DNA of 64,000 bases from Pseudonocardia sp. (GCA_025869365.1 JAOZVV010000156.1:1-64000), one strand, 5' to 3'; shown: positions 8,381-17,152, numbered from the stretch's first letter. The notes: generated from the sequence alone by a model not told the origin. Made by a program: numbers and translations.

Positions 8381-9007
8381 CTACGGGCCGTTCCCGGCCG
8401 CCGCGTACGCGCGCCGGAACGCGGCGACCCCGGCGAGTGCGGCCCGCTCCAGCTCGGTGTCCCCGAGCCGCTGCTCCCCGAACATCGCCCGGTCCAGCGG
8501 CGCGCCCACGACGAGGAAGGCGAAGTGCGCGGCCGCGGTGTCCGGGTCGTCGATGCGCAGCCCGGGGAGTGTGGGCAGGTGCTCGGCGAGCGTCCGCATG
8601 ACCAGCCCGGGGGCCCTGTCGTAGTAGGCGGCGGCGAGCTCGGGGAAGCGGCGGCTCTCACCGATCAGCAGCCGCCGCAGCGGGACGACCCGATCGCTCA
8701 GAAGTACGCGCACCAGGCGAACCGCGAGCCCCTCGAGCCCGACCGTCGCCATCGCGTCCGCGAGCTCCCGGGAGAACTCCTCGGCGATGCCGATCGCCCG
8801 GTCCAGGACGGCCCGGAACAGCTCCTCCTTGCCGCCGTAGATGTTGTAGACGGTCCGTTTGGAGACGCCGGCCTCCTCGGCGAGGGCGTCGATGTTCGCG
8901 CCGAGATAGCCGTGGGCCACGAAGTGGTCGTGCGCCGCGGCCAGGATGATCGCGCGGGAGCGGACGATCCGTGGGTCCTCGCCCGTGGCGGGGGGACGGA
9001 CCGGCAC
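8381..9007 (-). CDS. TetR family transcriptional regulator
   Basis: A 208-residue TetR-type regulator. The N-terminal helix-turn-helix (IDALAEEAGVSKRTVYNIYGGKEELF, residues 38-63) is textbook; the C-terminal ligand/dimer domain is of the common AefR-like sort. The GTG start has an AGGAGG site seven bases upstream. It is divergent from a DUF998 membrane protein, and a palindrome fills the gap between them, so autoregulation and control of the neighbour are likely. Its stop codon abuts that of ehuA. The ligand is unknown. Confidence 0.88.
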   Translation of the reverse strand: MPVRPPATGEDPRIVRSRAIILAAAHDHFVAHGYLGANIDALAEEAGVSKRTVYNIYGGKEELFRAVLDRAIGIAEEFSRELADAMATVGLEGLAVRLVRVLLSDRVVPLRRLLIGESRRFPELAAAYYDRAPGLVMRTLAEHLPTLPGLRIDDPDTAAAHFAFLVVGAPLDRAMFGEQRLGDTELERAALAGVAAFRRAYAAAGNGP

Positions 9008-9040
9008 GGGGTTCCTCCTTGACGCGCGGGACGCAGCTCC

Positions 9041-9076
9041 TGCACTCTAACGTCTCTTAGTGCACTGGCGAGTGCA
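9041..9076. promoter_or_regulatory. TGCACT/AGTGCA palindromes, probable TetR operator
   Basis: TGCACT at 9041 is followed by AGTGCA at 9059-9064, which shares bases with a second palindrome TGCACTGGCGAGTGCA at 9061-9076. These nested inverted repeats sit between the divergent TetR and DUF998 genes, the normal place for a TetR operator covering both promoters. Confidence 0.55.
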
Positions 9077-9102
9077 TCACTGGGGAACGGGGAGGCCCGG
9101 CC

Positions 9103-9753
9103 ATGGCTCGGGAGGGTTTCGACACGGCGGCCGCCGTCACCCGCTCGCTGCTCGGCTGGGGCGTCGTGGCAGGACCGTTCTACCTGGTGTTCGGCCTGGT
9201 GCTGGCCCTGACGCGGCCCGGCTTCGACATCGGCCGGCACCCGCTGAGCGCGCTGCTGCTGGGCCCGGGAGGCTGGCTGCAGGCACTCGACCTGATCCTG
9301 TCCGGGCTCATGACGCTCGCCGCCGCGGTCGGCCTCGCCCGGATCGTCGACGGCCGCCGCGCCCGCCGGGTCGCCGGCCTCGTCGGCGGCTACGGCCTGT
9401 GCCTGGTCCTGAGTGCGATCTTCCCGCCCGATCCGGTGTCCGGTTTCCCGCCCGGCGCTCCCGGGACCGTGACGACGAGCGGCCTGCTCCACCTGCTCTT
9501 CGGGGGCATCGGGTTCCTGGCCCTCGCGGCGGCGGCGATCGTGCTGGGCCCGTGGCTCGGCGGCGGGCGGGGGCAGGCGTCGGTGGGGGCGGGGGTGGTC
9601 GTGATCGCCGCATTCCTGGCCGGGGCGGCGCTGCCCGCCGTCGGGCTGATCTGGGTCGCCGTCGTCGTGGGCTGGGCCTGGCTCCTCGGGGCGTCGGTCG
9701 CCGCGTACCGGATGGTGCCGCACCCCGAGATCCACCGTCGCGCGGCCGCCTGA
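9103..9753 (+). CDS. DUF998 family integral membrane protein
   Basis: A 216-residue protein with about six hydrophobic segments. The pattern of DUF998 is clear: an N-terminal GWGVVAGPFYLVFGLVLALTR helix, the HPLSALLLGPGGWLQ loop and a C-terminal VAAYRMV. No catalytic residues are known for the family. A GGGGAGG site precedes the ATG. It is divergent from the TetR gene and probably repressed by it through the palindrome between them. The physiological role is unknown. Confidence 0.75.
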   Translation: MAREGFDTAAAVTRSLLGWGVVAGPFYLVFGLVLALTRPGFDIGRHPLSALLLGPGGWLQALDLILSGLMTLAAAVGLARIVDGRRARRVAGLVGGYGLCLVLSAIFPPDPVSGFPPGAPGTVTTSGLLHLLFGGIGFLALAAAAIVLGPWLGGGRGQASVGAGVVVIAAFLAGAALPAVGLIWVAVVVGWAWLLGASVAAYRMVPHPEIHRRAAA

Positions 9754-9762
9754 CCTCGCGCG

Positions 9763-10644
9763 TCAGAGGGTCGCGGAGCCCGAGCAGACCGCGGCGGCGG
9801 TCAGGTCCCTCGGCGGGACGTTGTCCGCGGTGAAGCCGAAGGGGGCGGTGAGCCGCTCCCACTCGCCGGAGGCGTGCAGTTCGGCCAGGGCGGCGTCGAA
9901 CGTGTCCCGCAGGTCCGTGTCCGTCTGCGCGAACGCGAACGCCCCCGCGGGGACGATCCGCGCCCCGTCCACCAGCGCCGCGACGCCCTGGGTCACCTGC
10001 AGGCCCGACCCGGGGTTGCGGGAGAGCTCGTCGAGCAGGGAGATCCGGGTCAGCGCCGCGGCCTCCACCCGGCGCCCGGCGACGGCGCGGAACAGCTCGC
10101 CCTGCCCGCCGAAGGCCGTGACGTTCACCGGATCGACCCCTGCGGCCGCGGCGAACTCCTCCTCGGCGGAGCCGCCCAGCACGCCGAGCCGCAGGCCCGC
10201 CCGGCCGACCCCCTCGAACGTCCGGATGCCGCGGGGGTTCCCGTCGGGGACGAGGAAGGCGATGGGCGCGAGGAAGTCCGGCCTCGAGAACGCGACGCGT
10301 CCGCACCGGCGCGGAGTGATCGTCATGCCCGCGGCGACCATGTCGAACTGCCCGCTCCGCAGCCCGTCGATCAGGTCGCCGAACCCGACCTGGACGGCCT
10401 CGATCCCGCCGATGCCCAGCGTCGCGAGGATGGCGCGGGCGACCACCGGCTGCTCGCCGGTGACCGATCCGTCCGGGGCGGAGTAGCCGTAGGGGCGTTC
10501 GCCGGCCAGGCCGACGCGCAGGACACCGTCCTCCCGGCCCCGTTCCAGCGCGGAGGCCGACCGGGACCCGCAACCGCCCACCGCGGCGGCGGCGACACCC
10601 GCGCCGGCGAGGGTGAGGAGGCGTCTGCGGGTGAGCACGGTCAT
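9763..10644 (-). CDS. orphan EhuB-like substrate-binding lipoprotein
   Basis: A 293-residue binding protein, clearly a paralogue of the EhuB at 5350-6249: shared motifs include GLAGERPYGYS, FDMVAAGMTITPRRCG, FLVPDGNPRGI and the closing PPRDLTAAAVC. It has a Tat-like RRRLLTLAG start and a VGGC lipobox. There is no permease or ATPase beside it; the neighbours are a DUF998 gene and an enoyl-CoA hydratase. It may feed the EhuCDA channel 2 kb away with another ligand, or act as a sensor. The start has no strong ribosome site. Confidence 0.78.
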   Translation of the reverse strand: MTVLTRRRLLTLAGAGVAAAAVGGCGSRSASALERGREDGVLRVGLAGERPYGYSAPDGSVTGEQPVVARAILATLGIGGIEAVQVGFGDLIDGLRSGQFDMVAAGMTITPRRCGRVAFSRPDFLAPIAFLVPDGNPRGIRTFEGVGRAGLRLGVLGGSAEEEFAAAAGVDPVNVTAFGGQGELFRAVAGRRVEAAALTRISLLDELSRNPGSGLQVTQGVAALVDGARIVPAGAFAFAQTDTDLRDTFDAALAELHASGEWERLTAPFGFTADNVPPRDLTAAAVCSGSATL

Positions 10645-10668
10645 GGCGTGCCCGACCCTAGGTGGGAC

Positions 10669-11442
10669 CTAGTCCGGCCACACGGCGGGGCGCTTCTCGA
10701 GGAACGACGCCATGCCCTCCTTGGCCCCCGGGGACTGGGACAGCGCGGCCATGACCTCGACGGCGACGGCGTAGGCGTCCGCTTCCGGCCGGTCGAGCTG
10801 GGCGTAGAGGGTCTGCTTGCCGACGCCCTTGCCGAACCGGCTGCCGCGGGTCGCGCGGGCGAGCAGCTCGTCCGTGCGGGCGTCCAGCTCGTCGTCCGGG
10901 ACGGCGTAGTTGACCAGCCCCCACTCGGCCGCGGTGTGCGCGTCGATCGCGTCCCCGGTGAGCGCCAGCTCCATGAGCCGCTTGCGGCCGACGTTGCGCG
11001 CCACCGGGACCGCGGGCGTGTGACAGAACCAGCCCGCCTTGCCCCCGGGCAGGGCGAACGCGGCGGACTCGGCCGCGACGGCCAGGTCGCAGGTGGCCAC
11101 GAGCTGGCACCCGGCGGCCGTCGCGATCGCCTGGACGCGCGCGACGACGACCTGTGGCACCTCCTGGATCGTCTGCATCACCTCGGTGCAGAGCTTGAGC
11201 AGGTCCCGCACCCCGGCGAGGTCCCGGGACGCGACGTCGGCGAAGTCGTGGCCCGCGGAGAACGCCTTGCCCTCGGCGGCGAGGACGATGCCGGTCGCGT
11301 CGCTCCGCCCGGCGTCCCGGAAGGCCGTCAGCAGCTCGCGCAGGTGGGCCTCGGACAGGGCGTTGCGGCGCTCGGGCCGGTTCATCGTGATCCGGATCGT
11401 GTCCCCGTCCTGCTTCACCAGCAGGTGTTCGTAGTCCGCCAT
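10669..11442 (-). CDS. enoyl-CoA hydratase/isomerase family protein
   Basis: A 257-residue crotonase-fold protein, full length for the family. The oxyanion-hole segment is GKAFSAGHDFADV, and VQAIATAAGCQLVATCDLAVAA carries the second backbone-NH region. The usual catalytic Glu positions are not obvious, so hydratase versus isomerase cannot be told apart. It is divergent from a TetR gene across a 26-bp palindrome and may be under that regulator with the P450 on the other side. The substrate is an unknown acyl-CoA. Confidence 0.8.
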   Translation of the reverse strand: MADYEHLLVKQDGDTIRITMNRPERRNALSEAHLRELLTAFRDAGRSDATGIVLAAEGKAFSAGHDFADVASRDLAGVRDLLKLCTEVMQTIQEVPQVVVARVQAIATAAGCQLVATCDLAVAAESAAFALPGGKAGWFCHTPAVPVARNVGRKRLMELALTGDAIDAHTAAEWGLVNYAVPDDELDARTDELLARATRGSRFGKGVGKQTLYAQLDRPEADAYAVAVEVMAALSQSPGAKEGMASFLEKRPAVWPD

Positions 11443-11491
11443 GAGGCCACGGTAACTCGACAGCGCCGGCGTTCGGGCCTAGCGTGACGCG

Positions 11492-11517
11492 ATGACCGGA
11501 TGAACACATCTGGTCAT
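11492..11517. promoter_or_regulatory. 26-bp palindromic operator between TetR and enoyl-CoA hydratase
   Basis: The half-sites ATGACCGGATG and CATCTGGTCAT match as inverted repeats at ten of eleven positions around a 4-base centre (AACA). The size and symmetry fit a TetR dimer-pair operator. It ends 17 bases before the TetR start chosen here. Confidence 0.6.
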
Positions 11518-11533
11518 GGCGGCAGGGGGACCG

Positions 11534-12235
11534 ATGGCCGCACCCGCGCAGCCCGCGGCGAGGGTCGAGCGTGTGCTCGACTCCGCGGCCGAGCTGCTCG
11601 TCCGCTGGGGGTACCAGCGGGTGACCATCGAGGACGTCGCGAAGCACGCCGGAATCGGCAAGGGCACCGTCTACCTGCACTTCCGGACCAAGGACGCGCT
11701 GTTCCTGACCGTCCTGCTGCGCAGCCACCGAGGCGTCGTGGCGCGGATGGCGGCGCGGATGGAACGGGACCCGGCGGAGGCGATGCCGGCCCGGGCCGTC
11801 CGGTCGCTGTACCGGGAGCTCGTCGAGGACCCGGTGGTCCGGCCGCTCTACCTGGGGGACCCGGAGATCCTGGGGCGGCTCGCGCACGAGGCCGCCGGCA
11901 CGCTCGGCGGGATCTCCGTGCGCCGGACCGAGGTGGGCCGCAGGTGGTTCGGCCTGCTCCGGGAGGCCGGGCTGCTGCGCGCGGACCTGACGATCGACGA
12001 GCAGATGCGGCTCTTCAGCGCTGTCACCACGGGCTTCTTCTTCCTCGACGGCATGCCCGCGGCGCCGGGGCCGACCGATCCGGACCGGCGCGCGGACCTG
12101 CTCGAACACGCTCTCTCCGCAGCCCTCGAGGTCCCCGCCGCGGTACCGGATGCCGACGTGGCCCGGCGGTCCGCGGAGCTCTACCGCTCCCTGCTCGATC
12201 ACATCGACGACGAATGGCACACCCGCGTCCGGTGA
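11534..12235 (+). CDS. TetR family transcriptional regulator
   Basis: About 233 residues. The helix-turn-helix (VTIEDVAKHAGIGKGTVYLHFRTKDALF) is standard; the C-terminal domain is unassigned. The ATG at 11534 has an AGGGGGA ribosome site, whereas an ATG six codons earlier lies inside the palindromic operator and has none. The P450 gene follows after 31 bases with its own ribosome site, so the two are likely co-transcribed. The probable targets are itself, the P450 and the divergent enoyl-CoA hydratase. Confidence 0.87.
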   Translation: MAAPAQPAARVERVLDSAAELLVRWGYQRVTIEDVAKHAGIGKGTVYLHFRTKDALFLTVLLRSHRGVVARMAARMERDPAEAMPARAVRSLYRELVEDPVVRPLYLGDPEILGRLAHEAAGTLGGISVRRTEVGRRWFGLLREAGLLRADLTIDEQMRLFSAVTTGFFFLDGMPAAPGPTDPDRRADLLEHALSAALEVPAAVPDADVARRSAELYRSLLDHIDDEWHTRVR

Positions 12236-12266
12236 TCCCGGGCGCGCCCAGGAGGGGGAGGAACCC

Positions 12267-13517
12267 ATGACCGTCACCGACCTGATGGCGCCGGAGATGC
12301 TCGCGCACCCGTACACGGAGTACGGGAAGCTGCGCGAGCGGGCGCCGGTACTGGAGGGCTCCTTCCTCGGCGGCTCGACGGTCTGGGTGGTGACCCGCTA
12401 CGCGGACGTCCGGGCCGTCCTGGGGGACCCGGAGACGTTCGCGAACGACGCGTCGTCCGTGCCCGGCAACGCCGCCGCGGACGTCCGGCAGCAGAACATG
12501 GAGGCCGTGGGCGTGCCCGCGGACCTCGTGCACTACCTGACGGACACGATCATCAGTGTGGACGGCGCGGACCACACGAGGCTGCGCAAGCTCGTGTCCC
12601 GAGCGTTCACCGTGCGGCGGGTGGCGAACCTGCGGCCGCGGGTGGAGGCGATCACCGCCGGGCTGCTGGACGCCCTCGCCGCCGCCGAGCAGCCCGTCGA
12701 GCTGGTGGAGACCTTCGCCTACCCGCTGCCGATCACCGTCATCTGCGAGTTGGTCGGCATCCCCGAGGCGGACCGCGCGGCCTGGCACGAGTGGGGCCGG
12801 GTGCTGGTCTCGCTGGACCCCGCGCGGATCCCGGCGGCCCTGCGGGACATGATCACCCACGTCCTCGACGTCATCGCCCGGCGCCGGGCCGAGCCGGCGG
12901 ACGACCTGCTCAGCGACCTCGTGCGGGTCCGGGAGGACGGCCACGACGGATCGGGGCGCGGTGACCGGCTCTCCGACGACGAGCTCGTCACGATGGTCCT
13001 GACCCTGGTGATCGCCGGGCACGAGACCACCGCGCACCTGATCTCCCGCTCGGTGATCGCGCTGCTCGCCCGCCCGGACCAGCTCGCCCTGCTCAGGGCG
13101 GACCCGGGGCTCTGGCCGAACGCGGTCACGGAGCTGATGCGCCGGGTGGGGCCCGTGCAGGTCGCGTCCGTGCGGTACGCGACCCGGGACGTCGAGGTCG
13201 GCGGGGTCCGGGTCCCGGCGGGCTCGGCGATCCAGCCGGTGCTGGTCTCGGCCAACTCGGACCCGCGGGAGTATCCGGACCCGGACCGGCTGGACGTCAC
13301 CCGCAGGACGGACCGCGGGGAGGGGCACGTGGGGTTCGGGCACGGCCCGCACTACTGCCTCGGCGCCGCGCTGGCCCGGCAGGAGGGAGAGGTGGCGCTG
13401 CGGGCGCTGTTCGAGCGCTTCCCCGGGCTGGCGCCGGCGGTGGCGCCGGAGGAGCTGGAATGGGCGAAGGTGCCGGGGATGCGCCGGGTCCTCGCGCTCC
13501 CGCTGCTGCTCGGTTGA
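12267..13517 (+). CDS. cytochrome P450 (bacterial CYP)
   Basis: A 416-residue soluble class I P450. The I-helix oxygen-activation motif is AGHETTAH, the K-helix ExxR is ELMRR, and the heme loop FGHGPHYCLGAALAR places the thiolate ligand at Cys364. Length and motifs are complete, so it should be active, using external ferredoxin and reductase; none is encoded nearby. A GGAGGGGGAGG site precedes the ATG. It is co-directional with the TetR gene. The substrate is unknown, possibly a hydrophobic acid, terpene or steroid given the CoA enzymes around it. Confidence 0.92.
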   Translation: MTVTDLMAPEMLAHPYTEYGKLRERAPVLEGSFLGGSTVWVVTRYADVRAVLGDPETFANDASSVPGNAAADVRQQNMEAVGVPADLVHYLTDTIISVDGADHTRLRKLVSRAFTVRRVANLRPRVEAITAGLLDALAAAEQPVELVETFAYPLPITVICELVGIPEADRAAWHEWGRVLVSLDPARIPAALRDMITHVLDVIARRRAEPADDLLSDLVRVREDGHDGSGRGDRLSDDELVTMVLTLVIAGHETTAHLISRSVIALLARPDQLALLRADPGLWPNAVTELMRRVGPVQVASVRYATRDVEVGGVRVPAGSAIQPVLVSANSDPREYPDPDRLDVTRRTDRGEGHVGFGHGPHYCLGAALARQEGEVALRALFERFPGLAPAVAPEELEWAKVPGMRRVLALPLLLG

Positions 13518-13523
13518 TCGGCG

Positions 13524-14063
13524 TCAGGGCCGGTCGTGCAGCCGGAGCAGCGTGTACGCCGCGAGCGTCTGGGCGTCCGTGAGCTCGCCCGCGCGGATCA
13601 TCGCCTCGAACTCGGCGATCGTGAACCACGCCGTCCGCATGTCCTGCTCGGTGTGCTCGCGCTGGGCCTCGCCCTGGGTCAGCTCGGTCGCGAGGTAGAC
13701 GTGCCCGCGCTGGCTGGACATCCCCGGCGCGACGTCCAGGGTGCCCAGGAGATCCATCCGCCCGGCCCGCATTCCCGTCTCCTCGACGAGTTCGCGGACG
13801 GCCAGCTCGGCGGGCTCCTGTGCGGCGCGGTCCGGCGCGGTGCCGGCCGGGAACTCCCAGCGGCGCTCGCCCACCGGGTACCGGAACTGCTCGACGAGGT
13901 GCAGCCGGTCCCCGTCGCGGGGGATGACCAACGCGTACATCGGCTTGTCCACCACGCCGTACACGCCGGCGCTGCCGTCGGGGCGGCGGACGGCGTCCTC
14001 GCGAACCGTCATCCAGCGGTTCGAGTAGACCTGGCGGCTGGACAAGGTTTCGAGTCGATCCAC
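13524..14063 (-). CDS. Nudix hydrolase, ADP-ribose pyrophosphatase-like
   Basis: A 179-residue Nudix protein. The box ends in the catalytic RELVEETG, preceded by the GTAPDRAAQEPAELAV stretch seen in the actinobacterial ADP-ribose/ADP-sugar branch. N-terminal RQVYSNRWMTVREDAVRRPDG also matches this branch. The GTG at 14063 has an AGGG site at good spacing; an upstream GTG at about 14113 is possible. It would hydrolyse a nucleoside-diphosphate sugar to nucleoside monophosphate and sugar phosphate using Mg2+. It converges with the P450 (six bases between stops) and diverges from the PHA synthase. Confidence 0.82.
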   Translation of the reverse strand: MDRLETLSSRQVYSNRWMTVREDAVRRPDGSAGVYGVVDKPMYALVIPRDGDRLHLVEQFRYPVGERRWEFPAGTAPDRAAQEPAELAVRELVEETGMRAGRMDLLGTLDVAPGMSSQRGHVYLATELTQGEAQREHTEQDMRTAWFTIAEFEAMIRAGELTDAQTLAAYTLLRLHDRP

Positions 14064-14141
14064 GGGGTCACCCTGCCAGGGGAGGGGCAACGAGGCCGCT
14101 CCGACTTGACTCACCCCATCGGGTGGAGTGAGGTGGATCAC

Positions 14142-15854
14142 ATGGGCACCCAGAGTTCGGGGGCGGGGCGGTCCGGGACGACACCCGCTCGGATACGGCC
14201 GTTGCGGCCGGAGCAGGAGCCGGCGCCGACGCCGGGGGGTGAGACGGAGATCGGCGGGGTGCGCGGGCTGCTCGGCACGGCGGCCCGGCTCGTCGGCAGC
14301 GTCCCGGCGGTCGCGGGTGCGACGGGCAGGTTCGTGAACGAGCTCGGCCGCGTCGTCGTCGGGACCTCGGAGGTCGCACCGGGGAAGCGGGACAAGCGGT
14401 TCGCCGACACCACCTGGACCGAGAACCCGGCCTACCGACGCATGATGCAGGGCTACCTGGCGGCCTGCCGGGCCGTCGGCGAGGTGGTGGAGGAGGCGGA
14501 CCTGCCGGACTGGCGGGACCGCGAGCGCGCGAGGTTCATCGCCACGCTCGTCACCTCCACGCTCGCGCCGACCAACACCCTCGCCAACCCGGCCGCGCTG
14601 AAGCGGGCCCTGGAGACCGGCGGGGGGAGCCTGCGCCAGGGGCTGCGCAACCTGGTCTCGGACGTCCGGCACAACAAGGCGATGCCCAGCCAGGTGGACC
14701 GGTCCCGGTTCAAGGTCGGCGAGGACCTCGCGGTGACGCCCGGGGCCGTCGTCTACCGGGACGAGGTGCTCGAACTGCTCCAGTACCGGCCGACGACCAA
14801 CCAGGTCCGGCGGATCCCGCTGGTCGTGGTGCCCCCGCAGATCAACAAGTACTACTTCATGGATCTCGCGCCGGGTCGCTCGCTGATCGAGTACGCCGTC
14901 GGGCAGGGGCAGCAGACGTTCGCGATCTCCTGGCGCAACCCGACGAAGGTGCAGCGGGACTGGGACCTGGACACCTACTGCCGCTCGATCCTCGCCGCGC
15001 TGGACGCGATCGCGGAGATCACGAAGTCCGACCAGGCCAACCTCTTCGGGCTCTGCGCCGGCGGGATCACCGCGGCCACCGTGCTGAACCACCTCGCGGA
15101 CAAGGGCGAGGACCGGGTGCGCAGCGTCAGCTTCGGCGTCACCCTGCTGGACTGGGGGGCGCGGGCCCAGATCGGGATGCTGTCGGCGAAGCCGGTGATC
15201 GGGCTCGCGGACTGGCGGTCGCGCTCGACCGGGGTGCTCGACGCCCGCACGCTCAGCCAGGTGTTCACCTGGATGCGGCCGGACGACCTGGTGTGGAGCT
15301 ACTGGGTCAACAACTACCTGCTCGGCAACGATCCGCCGTCGTTCGACATCCTCGCGTGGAACTCCGACGGCACGAACCTGCCCGCGGCGCTGCACCACCA
15401 GTTCCTGGACGTGTTCAGCCGCAACACGTTGGCCAGGCGGGGGGAGCTGACCGTGCTGGGCTCGCCGGTCGACCTGAAACAGGTGACCGTCGACGCGTTC
15501 ATCACCGGCGGGACGACGGACCACCTGACCCCCTGGAACGGCTGCTACGCCTCGGCGACGCTGCTCGGTGGGGACTCCACGTTCGTGCTCACCAACACCG
15601 GCCACATCCAGACGCTCGTGTGCCCGCCGGGCAACCCGAAGTCCCGCTACTGGACGGGCCCGGACCCGCACGGCATCGACGCGGACACCTGGCGGGAACA
15701 GGCGGAGGAGCACGAGGGGACCTGGTGGGAGCACTGGGCGGGCTGGATCGCCGAACGCTCGGGCCCGCTCAAGCGCGCCCCCGCCCGCCCGGGGAGCACC
15801 GGACACCCCTCCCTGGGCGACGCGCCGGGAACCTACGTCCACGCCCAGGCCTGA
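14142..15854 (+). CDS. phaC: poly(3-hydroxyalkanoate) synthase (PhaC family)
   Basis: A 570-residue PHA synthase by full-length resemblance. The lipase-like box is GLCAGG with the nucleophile at Cys305; the catalytic Asp is in GTTDHLTPW and the His in NTGHIQTL. Size fits the class I single-subunit type. It joins 3-hydroxyacyl-CoA into polyester on intracellular granules. No phaE, phaR or phaB lies beside it. Precursors could come from the thiolase and 3-hydroxyacyl-CoA dehydrogenase elsewhere in the window. A GGAGTGAGGTGG stretch precedes the ATG. Some actinobacterial homologues have unproven polymerising activity. Confidence 0.85.
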   Translation: MGTQSSGAGRSGTTPARIRPLRPEQEPAPTPGGETEIGGVRGLLGTAARLVGSVPAVAGATGRFVNELGRVVVGTSEVAPGKRDKRFADTTWTENPAYRRMMQGYLAACRAVGEVVEEADLPDWRDRERARFIATLVTSTLAPTNTLANPAALKRALETGGGSLRQGLRNLVSDVRHNKAMPSQVDRSRFKVGEDLAVTPGAVVYRDEVLELLQYRPTTNQVRRIPLVVVPPQINKYYFMDLAPGRSLIEYAVGQGQQTFAISWRNPTKVQRDWDLDTYCRSILAALDAIAEITKSDQANLFGLCAGGITAATVLNHLADKGEDRVRSVSFGVTLLDWGARAQIGMLSAKPVIGLADWRSRSTGVLDARTLSQVFTWMRPDDLVWSYWVNNYLLGNDPPSFDILAWNSDGTNLPAALHHQFLDVFSRNTLARRGELTVLGSPVDLKQVTVDAFITGGTTDHLTPWNGCYASATLLGGDSTFVLTNTGHIQTLVCPPGNPKSRYWTGPDPHGIDADTWREQAEEHEGTWWEHWAGWIAERSGPLKRAPARPGSTGHPSLGDAPGTYVHAQA

Positions 15855-15867
15855 CAGCCCCGGCTCC

Positions 15868-16066
15868 CGACTCGCCCGGCCTCAGCTCCCGACTCGCCCG
15901 GCCTCAGCTCCCGACTCGCGGGGCCCTGGCTCCCGACTCGCGTGGCCTCAGCTCGCGACTCGCGGGAACGGCGGCGCCGCCGCCCGCGAGTCGGGGGCCG
16001 GGGACCCGCGAGTCGGGAGCCAGGGCCCCGCGAGTCGGGTTTCCGGCCGCCCGAGTCGGGCGCTGG
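15868..16066. repeat. cluster of CCCGACTCGC / GCGAGTCGGG repeats
   Basis: Directly after the PHA synthase stop, the 10-mer CCCGACTCGC or a near copy (CCCGACTCGC, CGCGACTCGC) occurs about five times on the plus strand, then its complement (GCGAGTCGGG) about three times. They are separated by irregular 10-20 base GC-rich spacers, so the whole cluster is roughly a large inverted repeat. Some spacers are shared (TGGCTCCCGACTCGCG, CCTCAGCTC). It may terminate transcription. The core resembles the GAGTCGCGG repeats at 38335, 59633 and 61127. Confidence 0.7.
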
Positions 16067-16098
16067 GGCCGGCGGGGGTTCTGCGGGATCATGCCGGG

Positions 16099-17142
16099 GT
16101 GCGCGCGTCCCGGTTGATGGCTCTGCTCTTCGTGCTGCAGCGCCGGCGCGCGGCCACCGCCGCCCAGCTCGCCGCCGAGCTGGAGGTCTCGGAACGCACG
16201 ATCTACCGGGACGTCTCGGCGCTGGTCGAGGCGGGGGTCCCGGTGTGGACCGAGCCGGGGCCCGGCGGCGGGATCCGGCTCGTCGACGGCTGGCGGACCC
16301 GGCTCGACGGCCTCACCGGCCCCGAGGCGGCGGCGATGCTGGCCATGGGGGCGCCGCAGGTGCTCGCGGAGCTGGGGATGAGCTCGGCGCTCGTCGCGGC
16401 GCAGGCGAAGGTGCTGGCCACGCTGCCGGAGGGGTTGCGCGAGCACGCCCGCGTCGTCTCCGAGCGGGTGCTGCTCGACGCGCCCGGCTGGTTCCAGTCG
16501 CCCGCCGAGGTCACCCAGCTCGCGACGCTCGCGCAGGGGGTCTGGGAGCAGCGCGGTGTCACGATCTCCTACACCCGCGGGTACCGGGACCCGACGACGG
16601 TCGATCGGCTCGTCGACCCGCTCGGGCTCGTCCTGAAGGCGGGGGTCTGGTACGTCGTGGCAGGAGTCGGGGGAGCGGCCGGGGAGCGGGACATCCGCAC
16701 CTACCGGGCCTCGCGGATCCGCCGCGCCGAGCTGGGCCGGGACACCTTCGTCCGCCCCGACGGGTTCGACCTCGGTACGTGGTGGGCGGCGTCCGCGGCC
16801 CGGTTCGCGGCGTCGATGCTGCGCGAGACGGTGACGGTGCGGCTGTCCCCGCGCGGGCTCCGGGCGCTCCCGCACGCCGTCGACCCGGACGTGGCGACCG
16901 CCGCCATCGCGCAGGCCGGCCCCCCGGACGTCGACGGGTGGCGGGAGCTGACCCTGGACGTCGAGTCCGTCCCCGTCGCGGCCGGGCAGCTCACCGGCCT
17001 GGCCGGGGAGGTCGAGGCGCTGCATCCGCCCGAACTGCGCAGCGCGCTCGCGGAGGCGGGCCGGGCGCTGGCCGAGCGCAACGCGCCGCGCCGACAGGCG
17101 GTGACGGGCCGCGCCGACGGGGCGGGACCGGCTCACCCCTAA
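16099..17142 (+). CDS. WYL-domain helix-turn-helix transcriptional regulator
   Basis: A 347-residue DeoR/YafY-type regulator. The N-terminal winged helix is recognised from [30 protein letters not shown] (residues 18-47); the middle part is a WYL ligand-binding module ([18 protein letters not shown], with a [15 protein letters not shown] follow-on) and a WCX-like C-terminal part. WYL regulators often sense nucleotides or DNA damage. It lies immediately upstream of nucS (stop to start about ten bases), so co-expression with mismatch repair is possible. The GTG start is preceded by a weak site. Confidence 0.85.
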   Translation: MRASRLMALLFVLQRRRAATAAQLAAELEVSERTIYRDVSALVEAGVPVWTEPGPGGGIRLVDGWRTRLDGLTGPEAAAMLAMGAPQVLAELGMSSALVAAQAKVLATLPEGLREHARVVSERVLLDAPGWFQSPAEVTQLATLAQGVWEQRGVTISYTRGYRDPTTVDRLVDPLGLVLKAGVWYVVAGVGGAAGERDIRTYRASRIRRAELGRDTFVRPDGFDLGTWWAASAARFAASMLRETVTVRLSPRGLRALPHAVDPDVATAAIAQAGPPDVDGWRELTLDVESVPVAAGQLTGLAGEVEALHPPELRSALAEAGRALAERNAPRRQAVTGRADGAGPAHP

Positions 17143-17152
17143 GGTGGCGCGG

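Noticed and set aside
12024-13352. Minus-strand frame opposite the P450
   Set aside because: It is a shadow of the P450, which has all heme, I-helix and ExxR motifs in the plus frame.
13524-15842. Long open frame on the minus strand opposite the PHA synthase
   Set aside because: Only its last 180 codons encode a protein (the Nudix hydrolase). The rest is the complement of phaC and shows Arg/His/Asp-rich nonsense composition.
15868-16066. Possible CRISPR array
   Set aside because: The repeat units are short and occur in both orientations with irregular spacers, and no cas gene is nearby.
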